Source: Pseudomonadales bacterium
GTDB lineage: Bacteria; Pseudomonadota; Gammaproteobacteria; Pseudomonadales; Pseudohongiellaceae
Direction of reading: 5' to 3'
Length of the DNA: 64,000 bases
Assembly (NCBI GenBank): GCA_024234365.1
Contig: JACKOK010000002.1
Coordinates: 310,001-374,000, forward strand
Below, piece after piece: positions 49,382 to 57,465 of the stretch. Position 1 is the first letter of the stretch, and every line of letters starts with the position of its first letter. The position numbers and the translations under genes are program-made. The notes below the pieces were generated by a model, which saw only the letters and a program-made list of their open reading frames with translations, ran no database searches and was not told where the DNA came from.

Positions 49382-51550
49382 ATGAAAGTTACCTTTCGTC
49401 AGTCACTTATTGCGGCGGCAATTCTGTCGGCGAACTGCATTTTTTCCACTGCGTTGCTTGCCCAGGAGGTGAGCGATGACAGCAGCACGGTCCGTTACCC
49501 ATCGGCCTATTTTGAAGAATGGGCACCCACCACTGCTCAGGATATGATTAACCGTATTCCTGGTGTGGGTTCTGTCACCGGTGGTGGTGGCGGTGGCCCC
49601 GGTGGTTTTGGTGGGGGCGGTGGTGGCCGCGGTCTCGGTGCCGGGGGCAGTGGAGACCAGATCCTGATCGATGGCAAGCGCATGGCCGGCAAGGGCAATC
49701 AGTCCCGCGATCAGCTGGGCCGTATCAGTGCCTCCCAGGTGGATTACATCGAGATCATTCGTGGTACTTCCGGTGCTCTCGATGTGCGTGGCACGGGCCA
49801 GATTATCAATGTGGTGCTGCTCGAGGCCCTCGACACCACCACGATCTCTTATCAGATCAATGCCGACCGTTATGCGGACCACAAAGTGATGCCGGGTGGC
49901 TCCATCGCCTACAGCGGTCAGGCGGGTGCCCTGAGCTATCTTTTGAGCGCACAGGCAGAACCTCGCTATGACCACTATGTCAGCAAGGAAACCAGCCGCC
50001 TGGGTGACTGGTCTTTCAATGACGAGGTGCGTGAGGAGCGTGTGCGGGATCAGGAAGATCTGGTGCTGTCCACCAACCTGGGCTATGACTTCAGCGAGCG
50101 CAGCAGCATGCGTCTCAATGGGCTCTACGGCAAGCGCGACAATCCGACGGATGTCGATCGCTGGATCACGAATCTGCGCACGAATCCAAACACGGTGGCC
50201 AAAGAGCGTGAGGAGATCCCGGGGGAGCAGGATGACTGGGAGATCGGTGGCGACTTCGAGTACAACTTCTCGGGCGGCCAGCGCTTCAAAGTTCTGTTCA
50301 TCACCAACAAAAGTGATGAGTCCCGCGTGCGCGAACGCTACGATGTTTTTGCCGGTGGCAGTGAGGCCAAGGATCTGTATCTGGCCACGGCCAGTACCAC
50401 GCGGGAGCGTATCGTGCGTGGCTCCTATACCATGGGCATTCTCGATGGTCAGGATATTGAGTTTGGTGCCGAGCGGGCACAGACGATTCTGGATTCCAGC
50501 CTGCGTCTGGGCCTGTCCTCGTCCAGCGGTACGCCCTCCCCGGCTTATGGCGGGCTGGTGCCACAGAAGGTCAGCAATGCCAACTCGACAGTAGAGGAAA
50601 TCCGTGTCGAGCCTTTCCTGATTCACAACTGGCAGTTGAACTCGCGTATGTCACTGGAGAGTTCGCTAGTGTATGAAATGTCCGAGATCACGCAGACGGG
50701 AGACGTCTACAATCAGCGTGATTTTGCCTTCCTGAAGCCAAAGCTCGACTTCCGCTTCGATGTCACCCCTACCTTCCAGTTGACCTGGTTGGCAGAAAAA
50801 CTGGTGCGTCAGCTCCGCTTCAGTGATTTCGTTGCTGCCACCGACAACCAGGATAACGATGCCAACACCCAGGCAGGGAATGCGAACCTCAAGCAGGAAC
50901 AGGTTCTGCGTACGGAGCTGGGTTTTGAATACCGTCTCGCGGACGATGTGGGGGTGGTCAAGGGGGATGTGTTCTGGATGAAACACCTGGACGTGATCGA
51001 CCGCATGGATATCTCCACCTCGCCGACCAATCTGGTATCCACCAATGGCAATATCGGCGATGGCACCATGTACGGGATGAACCTCAGTGCCAGCATCCGC
51101 ATGAACATGATTGACATGCCCAATCTGCTGCTGACCTCCAGCCTCAATGTGCAGGATGCCGAGATCGAGGATTCCTTCCTGCATATCAAACGCCGCTTCA
51201 CCAATTACAACCGGGGCCGTTTCCAGCTGGGTTTCCGCCACGACATCCCCAGCCTGAGACTGAACTATGGTCTTAACTGGAATAATCGGTTCGATGGCAA
51301 TATGGTGCGTTATGATATCGACGACATCGAGTACCTGGCGGGTGACCCCAATGTGCAGGCCTTTGTGGAGTTCATTGCCTTCAACGGCATCACCTTCCGT
51401 TTTGATGCGCGCAATGCCACCAATAATCTGCAGTGCCGCGAACGCCATCGCTATCTTGGCCCGATCACCAGCGGTATCATTGAAGAGTTCGAGGATCAGT
51501 GTGGCGGTTCCGGCCGCGTGGTCTCGCTGAAAATCAACGGTACATTCTGA
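49382..51550 (+). CDS. TonB-dependent receptor with a glycine-rich plug insertion
   Basis: A 722-residue outer-membrane receptor with a signal peptide ending near LLAQ (about 28). The plug (about 35-170) has TAQDMINRIPGVGSV, then about 28 residues that are mostly glycine (64-91), then ILIDGKRMAGKGN and VDYIEIIRGTSGALDVRGTGQIINVVLL. The barrel follows, with strands such as FRFDVTPTFQLTWLAEKLVRQLRF and a terminal VVSLKINGTF. This plug pattern occurs in a subgroup of receptors in which the glycine-rich stretch interrupts the plug; the ligand is unknown. No transporter genes lie beside it. The MscS-type gene follows. Confidence 0.85.
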   Translation: MKVTFRQSLIAAAILSANCIFSTALLAQEVSDDSSTVRYPSAYFEEWAPTTAQDMINRIPGVGSVTGGGGGGPGGFGGGGGGRGLGAGGSGDQILIDGKRMAGKGNQSRDQLGRISASQVDYIEIIRGTSGALDVRGTGQIINVVLLEALDTTTISYQINADRYADHKVMPGGSIAYSGQAGALSYLLSAQAEPRYDHYVSKETSRLGDWSFNDEVREERVRDQEDLVLSTNLGYDFSERSSMRLNGLYGKRDNPTDVDRWITNLRTNPNTVAKEREEIPGEQDDWEIGGDFEYNFSGGQRFKVLFITNKSDESRVRERYDVFAGGSEAKDLYLATASTTRERIVRGSYTMGILDGQDIEFGAERAQTILDSSLRLGLSSSSGTPSPAYGGLVPQKVSNANSTVEEIRVEPFLIHNWQLNSRMSLESSLVYEMSEITQTGDVYNQRDFAFLKPKLDFRFDVTPTFQLTWLAEKLVRQLRFSDFVAATDNQDNDANTQAGNANLKQEQVLRTELGFEYRLADDVGVVKGDVFWMKHLDVIDRMDISTSPTNLVSTNGNIGDGTMYGMNLSASIRMNMIDMPNLLLTSSLNVQDAEIEDSFLHIKRRFTNYNRGRFQLGFRHDIPSLRLNYGLNWNNRFDGNMVRYDIDDIEYLAGDPNVQAFVEFIAFNGITFRFDARNATNNLQCRERHRYLGPITSGIIEEFEDQCGGSGRVVSLKINGTF

Positions 51551-51606
51551 ATGATGCTGCTGGCCCTGTTGCAACAGAGCCAGCAGAGCACAGCAACGGG
51601 GTTTGC

Positions 51607-52863
51607 ATGTTAGCGCAATACGAGGCCGTCCAGGCCTGGCTTGAAAATTACCCCCAGCTCAACACCCTGATCAGCGCCTTTGCCTTGCTGCTGGCCTCGT
51701 GGCTGTCCAACTGGGTCGTCAAACGCATCCTGTTGCGGGGCATCTACCGTGCGCTGAGGGCCAGTGCCATTGGTACCGACACGGTGGTTCTGGATGCCAG
51801 GATCATCGCGCGCCTGGCCAATATCGTTCCGGCCCTGGTGATTTCTCTCGGCATCAGTCTCGTGCCCGGGCTGCCGGAAGCGTTTGTGCTGGTCGTGCGC
51901 AATGTCTGCAGTGCCATCATTGTGCTGGTGATGGCGCTGGCCTTCAATTCCGTACTCAGTCTTGCCAATACGCTTTACCAGCGCCGGGAGGACGCCTATC
52001 GCCGTCCGGTGAAGGGTTATGTACAGGTGCTGCAGATTGTGGTCTATCTGATCGCGGCCATTTTGATTGTTGCGGCCCTGATCGATCGCTCCCCGCTGAT
52101 TCTGCTGTCCGGTCTCGGTGCCATGGCGGCGGTGCTCATTCTGGTGTTTCAGGATACCTTGCTGTCACTGGTGGCCAGTGTGCAGATCACCTCCAATGAC
52201 ATTGTACGGGTGGGGGACTGGGTGGAAATGCCCGCGCTCAATGCCGATGGTGATGTGATCGATATTGCCCTGCACACGATCAAGATCCAGAACTGGGACA
52301 AGACGATCACGACCATCCCCACCAAGCGTTTTATCTCGGACCCCTTCAAGAACTGGCGGGGGATGAAGGAATCCGGTGGACGGCGCATCAAGCGAGCCCT
52401 GCTGCTTGACCAGACCAGCGTCCATTTCCTGGACGAAAGCGAGATCCGCCATCTGCATCGATTCCTGTTGATCGACGACTATCTCACCGAGAAAGAGAAC
52501 GAGATAGCGCAGTGGAACCGCGAGCTGAAGGAACGCGGCCAGGAGGCCGTCAACACCCGGCGCATCACCAATATCGGCACCTTCCGCGCCTATGTTGAAC
52601 GTTATCTGCGCAAGCACTCACGGCTGAATCAAGGCATGACGCTGCTGGTGCGCCAGCTCTCCATCACCTCGGACGGCCTGCCCCTTGAGGTGTACTGCTT
52701 TACCAATACCACGGTATGGGCCGACTACGAGAGTATCCAATCCGACATCTTTGACCACCTGCTGGCCATTCTTCCCGAGTTCGGCCTGCGTGTGTTCCAG
52801 CACCCCAGCGGCAACGATATGCGGGAAATGGGCCTGGCCCTGCGCGATGGAGAGCCGGAGTAG
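51607..52863 (+). CDS. MscS-family mechanosensitive channel, YbdG-like
   Basis: A 418-residue membrane protein with five hydrophobic helices before the MscS core. The pore-adjacent helix includes LLSGLGAMAAVLILVFQDTLLSLVA, and NDIVRVGDWVEMPALNADGDV begins the beta-domain. The closest architecture is E. coli YbdG (415 residues), which adapts to moderate osmotic shock. A longer frame opens in the preceding receptor gene, but ATG 51607 gives the family length. The ribosome site is weak. Confidence 0.88.
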   Translation: MLAQYEAVQAWLENYPQLNTLISAFALLLASWLSNWVVKRILLRGIYRALRASAIGTDTVVLDARIIARLANIVPALVISLGISLVPGLPEAFVLVVRNVCSAIIVLVMALAFNSVLSLANTLYQRREDAYRRPVKGYVQVLQIVVYLIAAILIVAALIDRSPLILLSGLGAMAAVLILVFQDTLLSLVASVQITSNDIVRVGDWVEMPALNADGDVIDIALHTIKIQNWDKTITTIPTKRFISDPFKNWRGMKESGGRRIKRALLLDQTSVHFLDESEIRHLHRFLLIDDYLTEKENEIAQWNRELKERGQEAVNTRRITNIGTFRAYVERYLRKHSRLNQGMTLLVRQLSITSDGLPLEVYCFTNTTVWADYESIQSDIFDHLLAILPEFGLRVFQHPSGNDMREMGLALRDGEPE

Positions 52864-52873
52864 GGCAGCAGAC

Positions 52874-54445
52874 CTACTCGGTATCCGGCCCCTGTTCGTT
52901 CAGCCAGCGCACATCGTACAGGTCGCGGCGGCGGTCCAGGTAATTGCGTACGGAACCCTCGTTGCGCAGAATCTTCAGCTTCTCCAGGTCCAGGTCCACA
53001 ATCAGGGTCATTTCCGTATTGGGCGTTGTTTCGGCCATGATCGCGTCATAGGGAAAGGCGAAATCCGAGGGGGAGAAGACGGCCGACTGGGCATACTGGA
53101 TATCGGCGTTGTCCACCTTGGGCAGGTTACCCACACTGCCGGCAATGGCCACATAGCATTCGTTCTCGATCGCCCGCGCCTGGGCGCAGCAGCGTACCCG
53201 CAGATAGCCGTTCTTGGTGTCCGTCCAGAAGGGCACGAAAAGAATCTGCATGTCCTGGTCGGCCTGCAATCGTGCCAGCTCGGGAAACTCCACGTCATAG
53301 CAGATCAGAATGCCGATACGACCGAAATCGGTGTCGAAGACGCGCAGGCTTTCACCACCCTCCATGATCCAGTCGCGTTTCTCGGTGGGCGTTGGATGAA
53401 TCTTGTACTGGGTATCCACCGTGCCATCGCGTCGACACAGGAAGGCAACATTGTACAGGCGCTCGTCTTCTAAAATGGGCATGGAGCCCGCGATGATGTT
53501 GATGTTGTAGGAGACCGCCATTTTGCTGATCGACTGGATGATAGTGTCGGTATAAGTGCACAGATCCTTGATGGCATCCAGTGAACTGGCATGGCTTTCG
53601 ATGCCCATCAGCGGCGCATTGAAAAATTCAGGGAAAAGCGCCGCATCGCACTGATAGTCCGAAAGCGCATCCACAAAATATTCGAATTGCTGAAGAAGTT
53701 CGTCCACGGATTTCAGCGTGCGCATCTGCCACTGCACACAACCGATGCGCGCAGAGGTGCGCGGGCCTCCAAAGAGGGGGCTCTTCTTGGGCTCGTAATA
53801 AAGATTGTGCCACTGCAGCAGCGTGGCGTAGCCGTGGGAGGCCGTGTCTTCAGGAAGATAGGCCTTGAGCAGGCGCTTGACCTCGAAATCATTGGAGAGT
53901 TGAAAGCTCAGAATGGGGTCGTATATTTCCTTTTTCTTGACCTGTTCGATGTACTCTTTTGGTGAAAGTTTGCTCGCGTATTTTTCATAATTGGGGATGC
54001 GGCCGCCGGCAATGATGGCGCTGAGATTGAGGCTCTGACAAAGCTCCTTGCGAGCCTCATAGAGCCGTCGGCCCAGGCGCATGCCCCGGTAGTCCGGGTC
54101 CACAAAAACATCCACGCCGTAAAGCACATCGCCTTTCGGGTCGTGGGTGCTGAGATAGGCGTTGCCGGTAATCTCCTCATAAGTGTGCTTATCGCCGAAC
54201 TTGTCGTAGTCCACGATCACCGAGAAAGCGGCGGCAACGACCTTGCCGTGGTCCTCGATACAGATCTGCCCTTCGGGAAATACCTTGAGCTGGGTGCGAA
54301 ACTGTTTTTCCGGAAACGAGCTGTGAAAGTCCGCATAGATGCGATCCCACATCTCCTTGAGATCGTTATAGTCGGACAGGCGCAGGGTGCGCAGATTCAG
54401 TTTGTGTTCGGAATCCTCCTCGAAGAAGACGGGGGTGCCACTCAT
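52874..54445 (-). CDS. GNAT acetyltransferase - nitrilase-superfamily fusion
   Basis: A 523-residue fusion. Residues about 15-215 are a GNAT domain with the acetyl-CoA loop in YGVDVFVDPDYRGMRLGRRLYEARK. Residues about 230-515 are a carbon-nitrogen hydrolase with the catalytic triad Glu273 (FPEFFNAP), Lys348 (YKIHPTPTEK) and Cys382 (LICYDVEFPE). Nitrilase-superfamily enzymes hydrolyse amides or nitriles; this GNAT-fused group has no settled substrate. I start at 54445 because AGGAG lies 6 bases before it; the ATG six codons earlier is poorly spaced. Confidence 0.88.
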   Translation of the reverse strand: MSGTPVFFEEDSEHKLNLRTLRLSDYNDLKEMWDRIYADFHSSFPEKQFRTQLKVFPEGQICIEDHGKVVAAAFSVIVDYDKFGDKHTYEEITGNAYLSTHDPKGDVLYGVDVFVDPDYRGMRLGRRLYEARKELCQSLNLSAIIAGGRIPNYEKYASKLSPKEYIEQVKKKEIYDPILSFQLSNDFEVKRLLKAYLPEDTASHGYATLLQWHNLYYEPKKSPLFGGPRTSARIGCVQWQMRTLKSVDELLQQFEYFVDALSDYQCDAALFPEFFNAPLMGIESHASSLDAIKDLCTYTDTIIQSISKMAVSYNINIIAGSMPILEDERLYNVAFLCRRDGTVDTQYKIHPTPTEKRDWIMEGGESLRVFDTDFGRIGILICYDVEFPELARLQADQDMQILFVPFWTDTKNGYLRVRCCAQARAIENECYVAIAGSVGNLPKVDNADIQYAQSAVFSPSDFAFPYDAIMAETTPNTEMTLIVDLDLEKLKILRNEGSVRNYLDRRRDLYDVRWLNEQGPDTE

Positions 54446-54544
54446 CGTGTGCTCCTTTGTCATGAATGAGGCTCTATAGTGACACAGACACGAGAGGGAA
54501 GCATCTTTGTGCGCAAATCGATGCTAGCGACAAGCAGTGTTCAA

Positions 54545-55159
54545 TCAGGATTTCAGATCCGCGAGCACCGCGTCGAGCAGGCGCGAACCGAAATCACTCA
54601 ACAGCTTTTCATCGCAGATGCGGGCCTCGCCACGGTAATGCAGCTCGCTGCCATAAGGGGGCAGGTGAACGAAGAACACCTGGTTTACGAAAGGGTAAAT
54701 GGTCTTGCCGTGTTCGAGTGTATACAGCGCCTCCTCGCACAGATAGGCGCCCGCGTTCCGCGAGAGTTCTATGGGAATACCCTCCCGGGTGAGTGTTTTC
54801 TGTACAGTCGCACACGGCGCACTGCTGAGGTACTCCTGAGGTCCACTGGCTGAAATATATTCCTGCGGGGGGAGTCGCTGTGCATTATCTAATCGTGCCT
54901 TGCGCGTGTTGCGAGCCAGGGTTTCCAGGCGGAACACGCCGCGCTCCCCTTCCCCCATGGCGATCACGAGCTGTGGCTGCCAGCGTTCCAGTGCTGCGGG
55001 AATTGCCTGCCAGGCCGCGTTCCAGCACACGGGGATGCGCAGGCAGTGCAGAATATGCGCCTGGTGGTGCTCAAGAGTCAGCAGGCGTGCGGCAATCCAG
55101 GAGGCATTGCAGGCTCTGCCATCGAAAGGAGTAAAACCGCTCAACAGGATATGGGCCAT
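54545..55159 (-). CDS. Pyroglutamyl-peptidase I family cysteine peptidase
   Basis: A 204-residue peptidase C15 family protein. It begins HILLSGFTPFDG and carries the catalytic triad Glu79 (RLETLARN), Cys141 (NAGAYLCEEALY) and His165 (FFVHLPP). Such enzymes remove N-terminal pyroglutamate from peptides. The length is close to bacterial Pcp (215), though the N-terminal loop is divergent. It lies on the same strand as the GNAT-nitrilase gene, 99 bp away. Confidence 0.88.
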   Translation of the reverse strand: MAHILLSGFTPFDGRACNASWIAARLLTLEHHQAHILHCLRIPVCWNAAWQAIPAALERWQPQLVIAMGEGERGVFRLETLARNTRKARLDNAQRLPPQEYISASGPQEYLSSAPCATVQKTLTREGIPIELSRNAGAYLCEEALYTLEHGKTIYPFVNQVFFVHLPPYGSELHYRGEARICDEKLLSDFGSRLLDAVLADLKS

Positions 55160-55257
55160 GCAGACGTTCTCCTTATTGTGTTGAGCTCAGTGTGTCGAGT
55201 TGGCGGTGGCGTCATGGAATAGCGGCAGATGCCTGCTTGTTTGATGAGTTTGCTTTG

Positions 55258-55287
55258 ACTGCCTCGAAAACGTGTTTCAACAGCCGG
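55258..55287. repeat. Decayed right end of the MITE-like element
   Basis: The end GACTGCCTCGAAAACG, then TGTTTCAACAGCCGG, closely matches the right end of the 2468-2607 element (GACTACCTCGAAAACG, then TTTTGCAACAGCCTG). The sequence to its left, back to about 55190, is only weakly similar. It abuts the stop of the lipoprotein gene at 55288. Confidence 0.55.
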
Positions 55288-56460
55288 TCATGGGGTCTGT
55301 GCCTTTGCCGCGTTCAGACCTTCGAGCTCGATTTCAAACAGACCCCGCAGCAGCACGCGCCACTGGGCGTACTGTTCTTCTACCGGGCCGGTCAACCCGT
55401 TGACATTGCGGCTGAGCTCCAGCACGGCAGGTGCCGTTTCACTGACAAAACCGGAGGCCAGCGCCACGAACTCCTGTTCGAATATCTTGCTCCATTTGTA
55501 GCGGTTGTAGTTCTGGCTGATGGCCTCAAAACTGTTCGGATCGGTATTGCCTTCGCGGGCGCGTTCAGCGCTGCGGCGTTCATCGGTCACCTGCTCAAAA
55601 GAATACTGGCGCCAGATGTCATACACAGGTTTGATGTCCTGCAGCAGGGCCTCGTAATACTCGTCGATTGTATCAATGAAGACATCGTTGCGCGCCTTGA
55701 TGTTTCTGACGTGCTCCATCAGCGGGTCGTTGTCGGCGGGCAGGCGCTGCAGATTCAGCAGGCCATCGGTGTCCGTTTCCAGGTAGGTGGAGAAGGCCTC
55801 TGGCGACAGGTCGCTGGCATAGCGCAGTGTGGTGACATGGCGGATACGCTCGAGCATGGACGGGTCCAGAGCGGTGCGGATACTCAACAGATCATTCGCG
55901 ATGGCCGCGTAGATGTCCTGAAAAGGGTCCGCGCTGTAGGTCAGCCCGCCGTGGTCGAACAGGGAGGGCGGCGAATCCGGGTAGTCGGCCACGCGGGCAA
56001 CATCGGCATAGTCCTTGTCCAGCCAGACGCGGCCGGTGCTGTCTTCGGCATGGATGTGCAACAGCAGGTCCACGCCATCGGCATTCAGGATGGTGCCGGA
56101 AACGATCAGGTCCATCGACGGGTCCGCCGCGGGCAGTACCCGCACAATCCCCCACTGACCGCTCTGCAGCAGGGTGTTGCGCAGCAGCGCCGGCAGGGTC
56201 TGGGTTTCCGTCTGGCGGATCTCGGCGAAGATGGCCGCCCCGCTGCGGGCAATATCGTCTGCCCGCGCCTGGCTGTCGAAAACCAGCACGCCGATGTCCA
56301 GAGCCTGGCTCTCCGCGGGCGGGGTTTGTGTGCTCTGCAGCGTGACTGTTCCGACAGGCGGTGGGCCGGCCGGTTGCTCGGGGGGCGGTGGTGCGCCAGC
56401 ACAGGCGAGCAGCAGCATGGTGGCAGCCAGCAGCAGTGGCAGACGAAGGACTGTGTTCAC
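55288..56460 (-). CDS. Lipoprotein of unknown function, coupled to the gene upstream
   Basis: A 390-residue lipoprotein: signal ending in lipobox LLAC (Cys20), a proline-rich linker (PPPPEQPAGPPP), then a compact domain opening ALDIGVLVFDSQ and continuing with LIVSGTILNADG and GRVWLDKDYADVA. This has the look of the CsgG/LpoB-like alpha-beta domain in other outer-membrane lipoproteins, though I cannot confirm it. A long helical C-terminal half follows. The GTG start overlaps the upstream stop as GTGA and has GAGGAG just before it, so the pair is cotranslated. No named function can be given. Confidence 0.75.
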   Translation of the reverse strand: MNTVLRLPLLLAATMLLLACAGAPPPPEQPAGPPPVGTVTLQSTQTPPAESQALDIGVLVFDSQARADDIARSGAAIFAEIRQTETQTLPALLRNTLLQSGQWGIVRVLPAADPSMDLIVSGTILNADGVDLLLHIHAEDSTGRVWLDKDYADVARVADYPDSPPSLFDHGGLTYSADPFQDIYAAIANDLLSIRTALDPSMLERIRHVTTLRYASDLSPEAFSTYLETDTDGLLNLQRLPADNDPLMEHVRNIKARNDVFIDTIDEYYEALLQDIKPVYDIWRQYSFEQVTDERRSAERAREGNTDPNSFEAISQNYNRYKWSKIFEQEFVALASGFVSETAPAVLELSRNVNGLTGPVEEQYAQWRVLLRGLFEIELEGLNAAKAQTP

Positions 56461-57197
56461 GGCTCCTCGTCCTCCGGCCCCAGAGCGCTGCACACCCGGC
56501 CACGGCTGAGGGTCTGCACGCAGTGAATGGCATCCTCTGGCGCATCGTAGGCGTTGTAGAAGGTGATGAGGTTGAAGGACAGGGAGTTGCGGCTGCCCAC
56601 CCGTGTCATCATGCTGAGGCTTTCACCGCCAGGGTCCACGCTGAAACGGTGTTCGATCAGCACGCCGTCCGTGAGGGATATCTGGAATACCAGCTGTTGT
56701 CTGTCCCAGCCGCAGTACTCCGAGCCATGAGGGCTGCTGAAGCTGTCCAGGTCCGCATTGGCAGCCGTGCTGCAGATCAGGGCGGAGTCGCCCTGGCGCT
56801 CAATGCGAACCTCGCTGTCATTCTGCACGATGCGCAGGGTGCTCTGGCGGGTAATCATTTCGGCAAGGCGAGCGTGGGCGATCAGATTACCGGCCCCCCG
56901 GCGCGGGCTGCTCATGCCCAGCCCTCCGGCATCCCCACGCCCCTGGGCGCGCTCCAGTTCCCGGTTGATCTGATCAATGGTGCGTTGCAGCTCCTCTTCC
57001 CAGCGGTCACTGCGGGCGAAATCTTTTTCCCAGGAGCCGGAGAAGTCCGGGCGCAGCGGCCCCTTGCGCCCATTGGCAATCGGGTCTTCCGCCGCCTGTG
57101 CCGCTTGCACGACGAGGCCCCACAGCAGTGTCAGCCCATAAAGGCCAATGGCAGGAGCGTGGAACAAGCGTTTGCGTGGTGATTTGCGTGCTGTCAT
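56457..57197 (-). CDS. Exported protein of unknown function
   Basis: A 246-residue protein with a signal peptide (about residue 35, AQAAE) and a mature domain with DFSGSWEKDFARSD near the front, the common opening of small exported beta-rich proteins (DFSGxWxxD). It then has a helical segment with RTIDQINRELERAQGRGD and a C-terminal beta-rich half. Four cysteines after residue 140 (CST, YCGW, HCVQ, VCSA) could pair as disulfides. It leads the two-gene operon with the lipoprotein. No family is recognised and there is no clear ribosome site. Confidence 0.7.
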   Translation of the reverse strand: MTARKSPRKRLFHAPAIGLYGLTLLWGLVVQAAQAAEDPIANGRKGPLRPDFSGSWEKDFARSDRWEEELQRTIDQINRELERAQGRGDAGGLGMSSPRRGAGNLIAHARLAEMITRQSTLRIVQNDSEVRIERQGDSALICSTAANADLDSFSSPHGSEYCGWDRQQLVFQISLTDGVLIEHRFSVDPGGESLSMMTRVGSRNSLSFNLITFYNAYDAPEDAIHCVQTLSRGRVCSALGPEDEEP

Positions 57198-57375
57198 AGG
57201 GCCGGAGATTTATCGGAGGCAGGGTCTGTGAGAGCGAACGTGTTTCATCCTACCGAAAGCCCTTTACGCAGTACAGGGCGGAAACTGTCTACACAAGGGC
57301 ACTGCGCGGAACAGGGCTGGCGGATTGCAGCGATACCGAGGGGGTGAGACACTGCGCCGGGGAGGAAACGGCAAG

Positions 57376-57465
57376 ATGACCCGACTCAAAATCATGATCG
57401 TGCTGATGGCGGTGCCTGTCGTGACGGCGCTGGTATGCTGGGGGCTTTGGCTGTTCCTGAATTGA
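57376..57465 (+). CDS. Possible 29-residue single-membrane-segment peptide
   Basis: ATG at 57376 opens a 29-codon frame coding for a basic start (MTRLK) followed by one long hydrophobic helix (IMIVLMAVPVVTALVCWG) and LWLFLN at the end. A strong ribosome-binding sequence (GGGGAGGAAACG) lies about 10 bases upstream. It overlaps the 3' end of the ftsH-like gene on the other strand by 74 bp. Similar tiny membrane peptides regulate membrane proteases or transporters in other bacteria. Alternatively it is chance: one codon set favouring hydrophobic residues on the antisense of a proline/alanine-rich tail. Confidence 0.35.
   Translation: MTRLKIMIVLMAVPVVTALVCWGLWLFLN

Noticed and set aside
49571..49654. 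Glycine-codon repeat as a CRISPR or tandem repeat
   Set aside because: It is in frame within the receptor plug, and the units are single codons with no spacers.
49403..50626. A 407-codon minus-strand frame
   Set aside because: It is antisense to the glycine-rich TonB receptor and has no recognisable domain.
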